Below, piece by piece: positions 50,201 through 62,260 of a stretch of DNA of 64,000 bases. The notes beneath the pieces were generated by a model. The model made no database searches. It saw only the letters and a program-made list of their open reading frames with translations, and was not told the origin of the DNA. Source of the stretch: Leucaena leucocephala (Eukaryota; Streptophyta; Magnoliopsida; Fabales; Fabaceae); NCBI GenBank assembly GCA_037074615.1, contig CM073538.1, forward strand, positions 20,051,068 to 20,115,067. Reading direction: 5' to 3'. Made by a program: the position numbers and the translations under genes. Numbering within the stretch: position 1 is the first letter of the stretch; each line of letters opens with the position of its first letter.

Positions 50201-53200
50201 ATGGTAGGCACCTCCGGTTCAGTTTCTGCTTTGACTGCTTTACGGCTTTCATTTACTCTTTTCATCCATATCACGTTGAAATTCAACAACGATCCATGCC
50301 ACTAGAGATCTAAAGTTTTTGAATGATTCGTTGCTTTTTCTTCGCCGAGCCCTATCTTTGAAGTTGTGAACTGATAGCTTTGGAGTTGCTGCTTGCCTGC
50401 TACGCCCTTTGTTTATATTCTAATTCGGGATTTCGATGGCTGGAACTGATTGTTTTTGTGAAATTCTAGGAGAGCACGGGAAATTTAGACGCCAAAATAG
50501 AGCAATTGTTGAATTTAGAGAAGCAGATGAGACTCGCCGGCGACGTGTCCGGCACCAAGAAAGCCGTCACTGACATTTTGCAGCTGTGCTTTGAAGCACG
50601 AGCCTGGAAAACTCTCAATGACCAGATTGTGGTCTTGTCGAAGCGACGTGGTCAGCTTAAGCAGGTAACTACTGGCTCCCAGTGCTGAATGGTCATTTGT
50701 TTTTATGGTGTTTGCACCTTTGAGGTTATTTAATAGCTTTATAGAGGTATATTTCGTCCTAGGGATTTATACGCCGCCTGCCCTTGTTTAGTAGTACGCT
50801 TCAAAATTGGTGGTTGTTGATTCGGAATGCTTAGGGATTTAGCTATTCTATCCTAGTTTTCTAGTCCAAAGTCTTTAGTATCTTAGGGTTGGTGGTTGAT
50901 ATGAATTTTGTCGACAACTAAATAGGACACCGTACAAGTTAGTGCAATTAGGAAAGATTTGGATTCTATTATATTCGTCCTTGTAACAAAAAGTTTGCAC
51001 TTATAGACAATGTCTCTTCAAGCGGGAGTCGTGAGCTAGAAGCTTTGTTCATTTTGTGGGACTGTGATGGTGGTGTGCTTTTAAATCAGTATTCTCCTAC
51101 CATGTAGTTCTACATGCAAGCAGTGCCTCTTTTAAGCTTGTGTGGCAGACAAGTTATGATTTTATTGTGCAGTTAGATGTTGTCTGCTAGTCATGTAAGC
51201 GGTTGGAGAAAAATGATATGGTCCTTTACTAACAAGGTTATATTTTTTGCACACAGGCTGTAACAGCAATGGTCCAGCAGGCTATGCAGTATATTGATCA
51301 AACACCAGACCTTGATACTCGTGTAGAACTCATCAAAACTTTAAATAGTGTATCTGCTGGGAAGGTGAGCATTTTATGTTTACACTTTTTTTTGTGTAAA
51401 ACTATTATCCTACGGTACAAACATGGTCCATGCTTTAAGATGTATATTTTATGCATTGTATTTTTTCTTTTTGCTAGATATATGTTGAGATTGAGAGAGC
51501 TAGGTTGATAAAGAAACTTGCTAAGATTAAGGAAGAACAAGGACTTATAGCAGAAGCTGCTGATTTGATGCAAGAAGTTGCGGTCAGTGGATTTTTTCAT
51601 GATTCTATGACTTTGGAATCCCTCTAATTTTCGGTAGAAAATAGTTGGTGCATTTAGCTGTCAGTTGATTTATGTTTGAGAAACATTTACAGGTGGAAAC
51701 TTTTGGTGCCATGGCAAAAACTGAGAAAATTGCTTTCATTCTTGAACAAGTACGACGCATTCTTCTCTCTCTGCAAATGAGGATATGATTTTAATGCATC
51801 AATTTCTTTTTGCTGCAATTTAGTTTTGGATTTGACAATCTTTTACATTGAACTTGTAGGTTCGTTTGTGCCTAGATCGCCAGGATTATGTTCGCGCACA
51901 AATACTTTCTAGAAAGATTAGTCCAAGAGTTTTTATTGCAGATGCATCTAAGGAGAAGAAAAAGCCTAAAGAAGGTGATAATGTGGTCGAGGAGCCAGCT
52001 GAAGATATACCCTCACTGTTGGCATTGAAGCAGATTTATTATGAGCTAATGATTCGGTATTTGCATCCCTATAACCAGTTGTCATGTTATAGTGCTCAAT
52101 CTTGGTTTACATTACTTAGGAATGTTGTGTCTGAACTTTGGATATGTGGGGTTTCTTGAATTTCATGTGTGTGTGTGTGTGTGTGTGTATATATACCTTA
52201 CATTTAAATATACGCCTGGCTCTGGCCTTCTGGCTTTTCTGTCTTGTTAAGATTCGAGAGTATGCTTTTTTATTGGCTTGAACCACGTAAATTTTGTAAA
52301 TTTTTCTATTGGGTTTAGGGTGTGTTTGGATTAGCTTTTGGAGAATAGATTTTGAAGAGAATAGATTCTGGAGAATAGATTTTGGGAAGAATAGATTATG
52401 GGAAGAATAGATTTTAAAAATGAAGATGTTTGGGTAATTAATAGCAGAATCACTTTTTCATATTGGTAAATTACTAAAAAAGACATAAATTAAATATAAT
52501 AATTACATAATAAATTTTATTTACAATTTTTTCATATAATAATTAAAAAAATTTATGTACGGATATATTATTATCACTTCCACAGTGCCCAAAAGCTGAA
52601 AAATGGGGATTATGTAAAACCATGGTTTTGTGAGCATGAAACCATGGTTTGTAATGAAAAGTGATTTTTCAGATTTTATGGGTGTTTGGTAAAAAAATGA
52701 CAAAACCATGGTTTAAGAGAAAATCTATTCTCTAACCCACATGCCAAACACACACTTAATAAGGTGCTCCTAAGAGATCCAAGAATAAGGGCATTGGAAA
52801 ATGGAGCGTGGACTTTTACATCCGTGTATTACTATAGTTTTTGACTCCGTATATTTGCAATAAACATGCCTGGTTTCCTCCTGAAGTTTTTCTCCCTCCC
52901 TTTTTTTTTTGTTTTAGTTTGCTGCAATGTACTTTGGAATATAAATGCTTCCAATTCTCCCCCTCTTCGCCCCTTTTAGATTTACTGATTGGCTCTGACG
53001 GTTGGCACTGTTTATTGGAGATATCCTTTTGTTTATGCTTTATTTGGCTTGGTGATATGCTACTATGAAACACTAGTATGATGATACTGAAGTGGTACTC
53101 ATAATGTGGACACATTGCTGTATTGAATAATAGTTTGGGCGTGGGTATGTTAAAATATATATTTCTCCACTTCCAGACAAATGTATAGCTTTTGATTTGG

Positions 53201-54990
53201 AAGTTTTGAACCCAGACCTTAATGAAAGACAACCATAAAAAGGTCCAGAATAACTTGAGCTGTACACATAACTCTGATATCACATATATAACTAGTTTTC
53301 TATGACTTTGAATTCGTATCTCAGTTGATACATTATACAGAATGTTCTTAATCAATTGTTGTTGTAGGAGTTATTGTGTATTACATATAATTTGCTTTAT
53401 ATATGATATAAACTGTCGTATTAAAAAAATATGATATACTTGGATGACGGTGTATTTATTTATTTGTGTCTGATGAATATTGTCAATGCCTGGTCCATTT
53501 AAATTGGTTGCCTTTGCGTGAGTTTGTATGACTTGAATGTGTTGGAAGTCACCCTTTGTAGTATGTTGTTTGCTTCCATGATGCAATACCATATATTACC
53601 TGTTTCTTAACATGCTAATCTTGTGATTTATAAGCGTGTTATCCTGGTTTCTGTTTATCCATGTAGGTATTATTCTCATAACAATGATTACCTTGAGATT
53701 TGCCGTTGCTATAAATCCATATATGAGATTCCATCTGTCAAAGAAAATCCAGCCCAGTGGATACCAGTAAGTATTTCTTCATTTATTTATTTTTTTAGTA
53801 AATTTCTGTATCTGCTATTCTTAAGAGTTATTATAATCTGACCTCTGCCAATTGCCATAGATCCTGAGGAAAATATGTTGGTACTTAGTTTTAGCCCCAC
53901 ATGATCCAATGCAATCCAGCCTTCTCAATTCCACCTTGGAAGATAAAAATCTGTCTGAAATTCCGAACTTTAAGTATGTTATCCTGATCTTAGTCTGTCT
54001 TGCTTATCTTCTCCGTTTAAGTACTTAACATACATTTTCTTCTGTTATTTTTTATTTATGTTTTGCCATAGGTTGCTGTTGAAACAGCTGGTCACCATGG
54101 AGGTCATCCAGTGGACTGGTCTTTGGGATGCATATAAGAATGAGTTTGAGAATGAGAAGAACTTGCTTGGAGGATACTTGGGTGACAAAGCAGCAAAAGA
54201 TCTGAGGGAAAGAATTATAGAACATGTAATTTGACTGACACCAGTACATGCTTTTGGGCCTCTTGTTTCCTTTTGGATTGAGAGGGATTGTGGGACATGT
54301 GGCATTTGTCTTATGTTCCACACGTTACTTGGTACGCAAGCATTAATATTGTTTTCCCCCTTGGCAGAACATTCTTGTTGTGTCAAAGTACTACTCGAGG
54401 ATCACTTTGAAGAGACTTGCAGAGCTTTTGTGCCTCAGCGTCCAGGTTTGTAATGATAATTTGTTTTTGTGCCAAAAGTGTTATCATGATAAATCATTAG
54501 TTGAAATGGCATATGGATTTTAGGCGTAGGTGATGTGACCAATATTACATAACAATAGCCAAGTTCATGCACAATGTAAAAAGAGGAAAAAGGAGGAGCT
54601 GGGGTTGGCAGGGATGAAGGGCTGTGTTACTTTAATTATCAAGATATCATTTTGCTTATTATTATAGTTTTTCTAGTGGGCATGATTCATTTTCACCTGC
54701 ATGTTTTGAAATGTTTAGGTACATTTTAATATGTGATGGAGGTTCTAATTAATTTTCCTTGCAATATTTAGGAGGCTGAGAAGCATCTCTCTGATATGGT
54801 TGTATCTAAGGCACTGGTGGCAAAGATTGACAGACCTCTGGGGATAGTTTGTTTCCAGACTGCTAAGGATAGCAATGACATTCTAAACTCATGGGCAGCA
54901 AACTTGGAGAAATTGCTTGATCTTGTTGAGAAGAGCTGTCATCAAATACACAAAGAAACCATGGTGCATAAGGCTGCATTGAAGGCTTAA
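50201..54990 (+). CDS. RPN5: 26S proteasome regulatory subunit RPN5
   Basis: Intact gene for a lid subunit of the 19S regulatory particle, which helps hold the RPN11 deubiquitinase in place; the protein acts in nucleus and cytosol. Exons: 50201-50203, 50470-50664, 51257-51364, 51478-51582, 51693-51749, 51860-52056, 53667-53766, 53861-53973, 54072-54225, 54368-54445, 54772-54990. All are GT-AG and in phase, giving 442 aa, the family's usual length. Exon 1 contributes only the ATG (ATG then GTAGGC); exon 2 continues ESTGNLDAKIEQLLNLEKQM. Family blocks: AGDVSGTKKAVTDILQLCFE, LIAEAADLMQEVAVETFGAM, QVRLCLDRQDYVRAQILSRK, RYYSHNNDYLEICRCYKSIY, and the PCI domain from about residue 270, with HNILVVSKYYSRITLKRLAE. 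The C-terminus, EKSCHQIHKETMVHKAALKA, matches the family. Intron 6 (1610 bp) carries a MITE and a GT microsatellite. Nothing suggests loss of function. Confidence 0.96.
52166..52188. repeat. (GT)n microsatellite in RPN5 intron 6
   Basis: Uninterrupted GT run followed by short TA repeats. Confidence 0.95.
52318..52755. mobile_element. Tourist-like (PIF/Harbinger) MITE in RPN5 intron 6
   Basis: A 438-bp element flanked by TTA on both sides (52315-52317 and 52756-52758), the target duplication of PIF/Harbinger elements. The ends are GGGTGTGTTTGG and, on the other strand, GTGTGTGTTTGG. Similarity continues inward to a shared GGAGAATAGATTTT/AGAGAATAGATTTT block. No transposase frame inside. Confidence 0.75.
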
Positions 54991-55149
54991 AAAGGTTCGT
55001 GTGAGCAATTTATCTTCCACTCTTGCCTTCCTCCAAATTTCCTTCAAGCCATTGTTTTTAGAGAACTATGCAATTCATGGAAGCGTTTCCTTTTATGACG
55101 CATTTTTCCCCTGTAAATTGCAGGTTGTTACATAACATGTGATTTTGGA

Positions 55150-57180
55150 TTGAAGTTGCAGGATCATCTGAATTGCCGCAGGATGCGTAGCGTTGATCAA
55201 AGTCCCTTTATCATTTTATTGTCTCAGGCGTTCAGGGTAGAGTTGGATAGATGCTTTTTTAGTACTGAAAGTAACATTGATGTATACTACTCATACGTAT
55301 TTTACCACTGACTAATGGCAGGATCCTTAACGGGCTTGTTTGTAGCAGTGGGGGGAAAATTGAGTCATTGTCCATTTATATTCTTTTGTCTTCAGTTAAA
55401 CTTACTCGTTTCTTTGTAGCCTATATCCCCTCAACGATAAGTTGATTTGCGCCCAGTGTTGCCCATTTATTGCGCTGATTTTGAGTTCTTGAGCAAAATT
55501 TTCTATTCTTCTATGGAAAAGATGGAATTGTGAAGCAAAGGGTAATAATCTCTGTATGAATATCTTTAATTACTCAAGTTTTTTGAAATGTTGTTGATAA
55601 AACACAATGCAGATGAATTTACTTAAAGCTTGTCGTACTAAGTATTTGGAAATATCTAATGAATAGTTTTAAGCGTTTTCTGGATAGGTATTTAGAATAA
55701 TTATTCTTCAATCAATCTTGCTTAATAGAAAAGTGTTATTCTAATAACTGATTGTTGTAGCACAAGTATCATATAATATAAAACGTGTTTATGAATTGAA
55801 AATTAGGGGTCGAATTAGAATATATGATTAATTGTGCCCATTGGGGCAATTGACAATGTTGATTTTGACGACCGCTCGGTTGCTTGTAAATCAAAGAACA
55901 CGCTACCGAGTTCCGGTTGTGAACTGAAGAAGAGTGCTATTGCGTTTTGAGGTGGAGACAGTAAAAGCAAAAAGATGCTTGAAAGAAAACAATTTGTGGG
56001 TATACTTTGCTCAAACGCAATGTAGAAGTATCGTCCAAGCCTCTTCTAGCTTCATTGCTTTTCTTTTGGGAATGTCACTTGCTTTTTTTTTTTTTAATAA
56101 AAAAATTTAGATAGATTTTACATTAGTATACTATAGTTTTAATATTAAAGAATATTTATAAAAGATTTATAAAATCGTCTAATAAATTAGTTTTTATAAA
56201 AATAAAAGTAATTAAATTTATATATTTATAAGATATAGATTTATTTTTTATTATCTATATTAATTTTATCATAATGCCTTTTGCAACTGTAATCTTGTGC
56301 TAAGAACTAGTCGCTTGCGTTAGCGAGCCAACGACTCCGTTATATTTATATATCATTATATTTGCTCTACCGTCAACCTCATGTGCCTCATGGTCAAAAA
56401 CACTTGGGACCACCTGTCCTAGGTGGATGTTTAGTTGGAATACAAACGAATATGCCAATTACTACCCTAAGTTCTTAATGAAAAGTTATTTAATCTTTTA
56501 AATACATTTAAAAAGTTAAATAAATAAATTAATTATAACTAATATAAAAATTAATTAACTAATTTAATCAATTAAAAAAGTATATAATATATAATTTTCA
56601 CGGATGAAATAGAAGTATGGATATGTTCTTACACAAAAATAAAATATGCGTGTTCATATATAATAGGTAACGTCAATACTAATTAATGATGGTACTAATG
56701 GCAATGGGGAGATGCAATTTCAATTAGATGAAACAGTGCTCAAATAATTATATAAAAATACTAATTAATTTTTTTGTGGATTGATTCATTCATTTTATTA
56801 TTTAATAATCAATGGATTAATGCATGTGAAATTTGACCCTTTTAATGAAAAGAGAAATAATATATGTATAGATTTTTTTTTGTTAGGATTATTAAATTTT
56901 TATAATCCAAAAAATTTTGACTAAACCAATTAATTAAGAAATTAATTTATTAGTTTAACCAGTTAATCTAAATTAGATTTAAATATGTCATCTGGCTATA
57001 CTATTCGCAATGAATATTTTTTTTATTATTTAATTAATTTATTAAAATTTTATTTTAATTATATTCAGATATGATCCGTATCGTATAATGAGTTGATTCT
57101 TATTATTGGAGTTCATATCTCCCCCCTTCTAATAATGGATTATCAAAGTTCATCCCTTTTATAAACACCACCATGGGCAC
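55150..57180. other. Intergenic, 3' flank of RPN5
   Basis: The first few hundred bases are RPN5 3' UTR and flank. The segment 55850-56060 is less AT-rich but has no recognisable frame. An R2 SINE copy and Stowaway-related AT-rich sequence (56465-56640) follow. No gene seen. Confidence 0.65.
56090..56275 (-). mobile_element. SINE-like element, family R2
   Basis: It begins at the left with the reverse complement of an A-rich tail (TTTTTTTTTTTTTAATAAAAAAATTTAG). It shares AAAGAATATTTATAAAAGATTTATAAAAT and TATAAGATATAGATTTATTTTTTATTATC with other R2 copies. Confidence 0.5.
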
Positions 57181-57186
57181 GTTGAA

Positions 57187-57280
57187 TACAGAGGAAGAAG
57201 CACTATGACCCCAAGATGATCATGCTGATGGTACGTATTCGGAAGCACTTTCCGGACCCGTTTCCGGTATGACCCAACCC
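57187..57280 (-). pseudogene. Duplicated 3' end of the ABR1-like ERF gene
   Basis: This 94-bp segment aligns without gaps to 57435-57528, the last coding part of the ERF gene, with only a few mismatches. Read on the minus strand it keeps GWVIPE and SEYVPSA, but the next Trp codon is TGA. It lacks the upstream coding parts, so it is a non-functional partial copy 154 bp beyond the gene's stop. Confidence 0.85.
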
Positions 57281-57312
57281 ACCGCCGTTCAATGAAAACA
57301 ACACTAAGTAAA

Positions 57313-57400
57313 ATGAATTGCTTCTTGTGATTATGGAGAGAGACAAAAAACAGAGTGAATTGATTCTTATGATTATGGGGAGAGGAAAAAAAAACAGAGA
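57313..57400. repeat. Imperfect 43-bp direct repeat between ERF 3' copies
   Basis: TGAATTGCTTCTTGTGATTATGG with a following AGAGAGACAAAAAACAGAG recurs as TGAATTGATTCTTATGATTATGG with GGAGAGGAAAAAAAAACAGAG. This shows a second local duplication in the ERF 3' flank. Confidence 0.8.
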
Positions 57401-57431
57401 GATTAAATGACTAATCATAATAATAATTGGA

Positions 57432-58376
57432 TCATACAGAGGAAGAAGAACTATGACCCGAAGATGACCATGCTGATGGTACGTATTCGGAACCACTTTC
57501 CGGACCCTTTTCTGGTATGACCCAACCCGGAAACGGTAAACCTCCTTGCTGATGCTGAGAGCTAATAGAAGATGCCAACATAGAAGAAGAAGATGACGAC
57601 GACGATGAGAAAGCTGACGGCAACGTGGACGACTGCAAATGATGAGCTATTGAAGATGGCATAACCATTTGATCGTAAAAATTCATGGGAAACTCCGAAA
57701 ACTGCGAGTAGCTATAAAAATCACTGGACGCCGTCGGCTGAGAACTCACGAGAGGGTGGCTGTGGTGAAGGGTTTCAGTATGAACAATCGGTTCGGTGGA
57801 CGTCGGAATGGACAAAAAGGTACTCGCAGAACCCGAACCTCTCAAATGGGTCGCCGCCGTCGTTGTCGCCTGAGGCGCCGGAGGGGGTTGCCGGAGTCTG
57901 ACATTTTCGGGGAAATTGAGCTTGGCCTTGTTGCCTCTGAAACGCAGGGCAGCTTCGTCATAGGCCCGGGCAGCCGCCTCCGCCGTGTCGAAAGTGCCCA
58001 ACCAAACACGGACAGCTTTAAAAGGATCTCTGATTTCAGCTGCCCACTTGCCCCATGGCCTCTGTCTCACTCCTCTGTACTTTCTTCTTCCTTCTTCTGA
58101 GCCCCTCACATTCTCTGTATTACAGCTATATTCATACACTGCATTCCCCATTTGCACTACTCTCTCTCCTCTTGAACCTTCTCCTGCAACTATAGATTCA
58201 TTCACACAGACTTCTTAGCTAATCAACATTAAAGATCCCATGTGGTGATACAATAATTATAGGAAGAGCGCAACAAATCTTAAATCTTTCTAATAACAAG
58301 GAGAATGAAAGTGATGAATATCTTTTTTGCATTTCATCTTTGTTTTTTTTGCATTGTCAAGATCCAGTCAAATTCA

Positions 58377-58418
<42 letters not shown>

Positions 58419-59145
58419 ATTTATTTGTCCAGGACCTCTTTAATGAGCATGTTTTTGAAGCTATCAGTGCTTATACTGTTCTTTGTTGGGCACAATTTTC
58501 ACTTTTTGAAGCATAAAAATGTGCAAGTATATAAAACCCGACAAAATCCCAACCAGAATATTACTACAGAATTCTCAGAACTGGCGGAAACATGCAATTA
58601 TATATCTTGGTTGCAAGATTTTCCTCTTCTTATATGTTCTCATGGAATTATTCTTTAGTATATTCTGAATTCTGTTGAGTGTTTAGGAATTTTCAAGTTG
58701 AAGATGAACAAAGTTGTGTCCTACATAATAATTCTAGCTAGCTATAAGCATATATGTTTACTGTTGCAAACACTTTCAGAGCTACCAACCTCCCAATTGG
58801 GAATTTAAAATAGTAACAAAAATATTTCAGAATTATTAAGAATTGAATAAATATTGTATAGTACCAACCTGTTCGAATAATAGCAGTGGAAGAAGAGCCT
58901 GTAGTATTATCTTCCCTGCTTCTCTTCAAAACAGAGCTACCACCGTAAGACGAAGAACAGGATGAAGAAGATGGCGTTGTCGTTGAATCCGACGGCGAGT
59001 TTAATCTAACAGAGCCCCCTTCACCTCCACCGTCACCATCACGGACGCCCCCGGCAGAAATCTCACTGGAATCACCAGGAATATCTCCGGCAACGACGTG
59101 CGTCAAAGCAGAGATCATCTCAGACATCTCCCTGTCCCTATCCAT
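57432..59145 (-). CDS. ABR1: AP2/ERF transcription factor, group X (ABR1/ERF110-like)
   Basis: Nuclear transcription factor of the ERF family; relatives act in abscisic-acid and stress responses. Exons 59145-58869 and 58183-57432 (GT-AG; acceptor GTTGCAG) give 342 aa. DREMSEMISALTHVVAGD near the start is a conserved group X motif. The AP2 domain is at about residues 128-184 (KYRGVRQRPWGKWAAEIRDP, VWLGTFDTAEAAARAYDEAA), of ERF rather than DREB type (WAAEIRDP). The C-terminal half is rich in Ser, Pro and Gln, with a nine-Ser run, and may activate transcription. The start is chosen at an internal Met because the expected start (ATG at 59250, opening MCF where relatives have MC(V/F)LKVAN) meets TGA at 59241-59239. 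After that stop the frame reads KVANPTHKL, open to 59145. A normal full-length form would have about 35 more residues. Whether the shortened protein is made is unknown. Confidence 0.8.
58380..58416. repeat. (AT)n microsatellite in the ERF intron
   Basis: Uninterrupted AT run of about 18 units in the single intron of the ERF gene. Confidence 0.95.
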
Positions 59146-59250
59146 ACCGGGAAACAGAATTGGCAGCGACGACGAAGAAGAAACGTTAGGGTTTGTGTTG
59201 TGTTCATCAACAAGTTTGTGTGTAGGATTCGCCACCTTTCAGAAGCACAT
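59146..59250 (-). other. Former N-terminal codons of the ERF gene, cut by TGA
   Basis: From 59250 the frame reads ATG TGC TTC TGA AAG GTG GCG AAT, i.e. MCF-stop-KVAN. Relatives such as Arabidopsis ABR1 begin MCVLKVAN. A single change of a Leu codon (TTA or TTG) to TGA accounts for it. The rest of the segment is open and would encode about 30 residues, including a Ser run. Confidence 0.75.
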
Positions 59251-60689
59251 GAAACAATGGAGGAAGGGGAGGAAGAAGAAGAAGTAGGAGGAGGATGAGG
59301 AGGAGCTTGACTCTGTTTATTGCGGCAAAATGAAAACGATGGGAAGATTAAATTGAGACGCACATGAAGATTTGATACTTATACACAGGAATATTCATGG
59401 AAGTAAATGGAAGGTTTCAAATTGGGTACCATCATTGCAGAACAGAGTCGGTGTCAAAGGGGAGAGAGAGAGCTTGCTTCGTTGGCCTGAAGGAACCTCA
59501 TTTTTTTAAATAAAAAATTGTTAAAAATTAGATTAAATGTAGGCGGTTTGAAAAATTCCTTTTTTTCTTTCTTTTATAGCCTAAATTATTATTCAAATTT
59601 TGAGGAAAAAGATGAAAAATGTAAAACTTATCTTTGTTGCGGCAACTAAACCTCAACATTTTCCTTCCTTAATTAATCCTTTCCTCTTTTTTTTAATACG
59701 TTTATCTCATATATAATAATATTAAGTTAAATTTGAACATTTCCATGTCCAATTACAATTGAATCCACCATTGTTGATACTTTCTTTCTTTAAATAAAAT
59801 AAATATAACCATTATAAAGGAAAAGAAAATGTCTTACATAGTATATTTGATCTCAACTTAGCCTAAATATATTTTTTTTCTCATTTTTATAAATACTTGT
59901 CCAAAAAATTAATTATCAAATGGTACCTTATATATTTTTAATACAAGTATTAGTACTCAAATTTAGTTATTATTAGATAATTAATTCTCTAAACAAATAT
60001 TTATAAAAATATTTTTTAATATATGTATAATATAAATTTATAAGAAATCCTAATATTCAATAAGCAATTAATAATGTGCATGGTAACACCTTAGACTCCA
60101 TAAATAGGTGATAAAATGATAATAACAAATTAATTGAGAAGGAAGCCTAGAAATGACATTTTGTGCACGTGGCTTGGCACATGTTCCCTTTTTTTTTTTA
60201 AAAAAATGTTGAATTAAGTCTTATAAATACAGAAAATTATTATTAGGAGAATTTTGAATGCAGTCTAATAAGACTCAATCAATTAAGATTAATAGGCATT
60301 CAATGTGATTTTTGAGAATCAATTAACAAAATTAGAAGAAGGGTCAAAACTCAAAAAGCTGAAAAAAAAGAAAAAAGTAATGGGTGTGTGGAGATAACCA
60401 AAATGACGGTTGGTAGTTCTATGAATACCCAATCAATCTAACCAACTAGTCGGCTTTGAGCTTTAGATTTCACAGCCGACATGCTAATTCCTCTTTCTCA
60501 ATATATTTTCGTCAAATCTACACAATTCCCCTAAATTTTATATAATTTACAAATAACCTCTCTTATATTAGAGTATAAGGGCTTATTGGAGCCATTCCAA
60601 ACTTACTTTGAGACTTCAAAAATTTTAAGTGTTTGACACTTAACTGTATTTAATTGACTCCTAGTTTTAAAACCTCTTTAAAAAGTAAT

Positions 60690-60915
60690 AGTTTGACTTA
60701 ATTGAAAAATTATTTTTAATTATAAATATAAAATATATTTATTAATTTTTTAATTGATATTATCTCAATAATAATTAAATAAAAAAAGATATAGATAGTT
60801 AAATAAATTGATTAAGATATTTAAAAAAATGTCATATTAACTATCTTAATTAACTTCCTTAATTTAATTAAAGTAGTTAAATATGTCATATATTAAAGAT
60901 TATAAGAGTTATTTT
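60690..60915. mobile_element. Degenerate Stowaway-related element
   Basis: Its right part (CTTCCTTAATTTAATTAAAG, then AAATATGTCATATATTAAAGA) is close to the right part of the MITE at 22504-22728. The left end is poorly defined. Confidence 0.4.
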
Positions 60916-61871
60916 TTCTTTTAACTTGATTTTTTTTATATTTAAACTTTCTAAACCTTACTTTACTTTTTAATATATCATTCAAATAAATTTATATTAA
61001 ATTATTTTTTTATAAAAATCTATCTAAACATAAATTATGTTACACTAATTAACTAGTATTCAACTTAAATTAAAAAATTAAGTTGAAATAAAAATCACTT
61101 TTATTATCGTAAATATACTAATAATATAACATGTTTGTTAAAAGGCTTTTTAAGAAAGATAAGACAGCTTGTTGAAGCCATGAGTGTGGAGATTTAGATA
61201 ATTTTTGTTCATCTATCATGATGGGATATGTTTCTTATGGAATAAAAGGAAAAAAATAATATAAAAATATGTATTAATTTTGGTTTCCATTCCATTTTCG
61301 AACTTCAAAATCCACAATATAAAAATAAATAAAAGAATTTTGGATTGAAGTTAGAGAAAGTAAACCAAAGCAAATACATGAATAATGGTAGAAAGTATAT
61401 GGAGAGGGGATTCTCTCTTGTTAATTTGTCAAACAGTATGGAGGAGGGGATATATTGATATGGAAAGAGAACCCATTGAGTTTTTCTCTTTAAAAAAAAA
61501 TATTTATGTTTTTTGGGGCGTCAAGTCAGAATGGGTTGCCTAAAAAGGACAGAAAAATGAATTATTTGGGCGTGTGAATGAACCAAGTTAATAAGTTTGA
61601 AGTTTTCTCGACCACAAAACTCTTTACCAAATCAATTGAACTTTAGCCGTCATTACTCAATCGATAACTTTCTTAAGTTAGTAGTTTTAGCTATTCATAT
61701 CCATTTTGATTATTCTTTGACTTTTTTATATGGTAACGAGATTCAAGTATATTATTATGTTTAATTAATAATAACTTTCTTATAAGCATTTTTTTTATAT
61801 TTATATAAAATTGAATTGAAGACCTTGGACTTAACTATTAGTATTATTCATAATTTTTTAATAATATAATT

Positions 61872-61892
61872 TATATATATATATATATATAT
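61872..61892. repeat. (TA)n microsatellite
   Basis: Uninterrupted TA run. Confidence 0.95.
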
Positions 61893-62044
61893 TTCTTCCC
61901 TTGTATTCTTAATATAAAATATTTTTTAAAGGTTTTTATGGTCCTGAACATAGAATATTTTACAAAGACTCAATAGCATTAAATTCTCATTTTTATAAAT
62001 ATTTATATTTTTTTATTTTTAATATATGACTTAATTGAGAAATT

Positions 62045-62260
62045 AATTTTAGTCCTTAATATAGGACAATATTTCTTATATTTATAGCTATTTTTTAAAT
62101 TATTTCTCTTAATAATCTCTTAATAATAATTAAATAGAAGAATAAGAGAGAGTTAAAAACGATAGTTAAGGTATTTTAGAAATATATTATATTAATTAAC
62201 TTTATAATCTAATCAAATTAATTAAATATATTTTATATTAATAATTAGATAATTATTATT
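62045..62260. mobile_element. Degenerate Stowaway-related element
   Basis: It starts TAGTCCTTAATATAGGACAA, like the left end of the MITE at 22504. It continues with AATAATTAAATAGAAGAATAAGAGAGAG and ends near AATTAATTAAATATATTTTATATTAA. Confidence 0.45.

Noticed and set aside
52816..53355. 179-codon minus-strand ORF inside RPN5 intron 6
   Set aside because: It lies antisense in an AT-rich intron, resembles no family, and has the composition of translated non-coding DNA.
57669..58100. 143-codon plus-strand ORF opposite the ERF exon
   Set aside because: An Arg-rich shadow of the AP2 coding strand; the minus-strand frame has clear AP2 domain identity.
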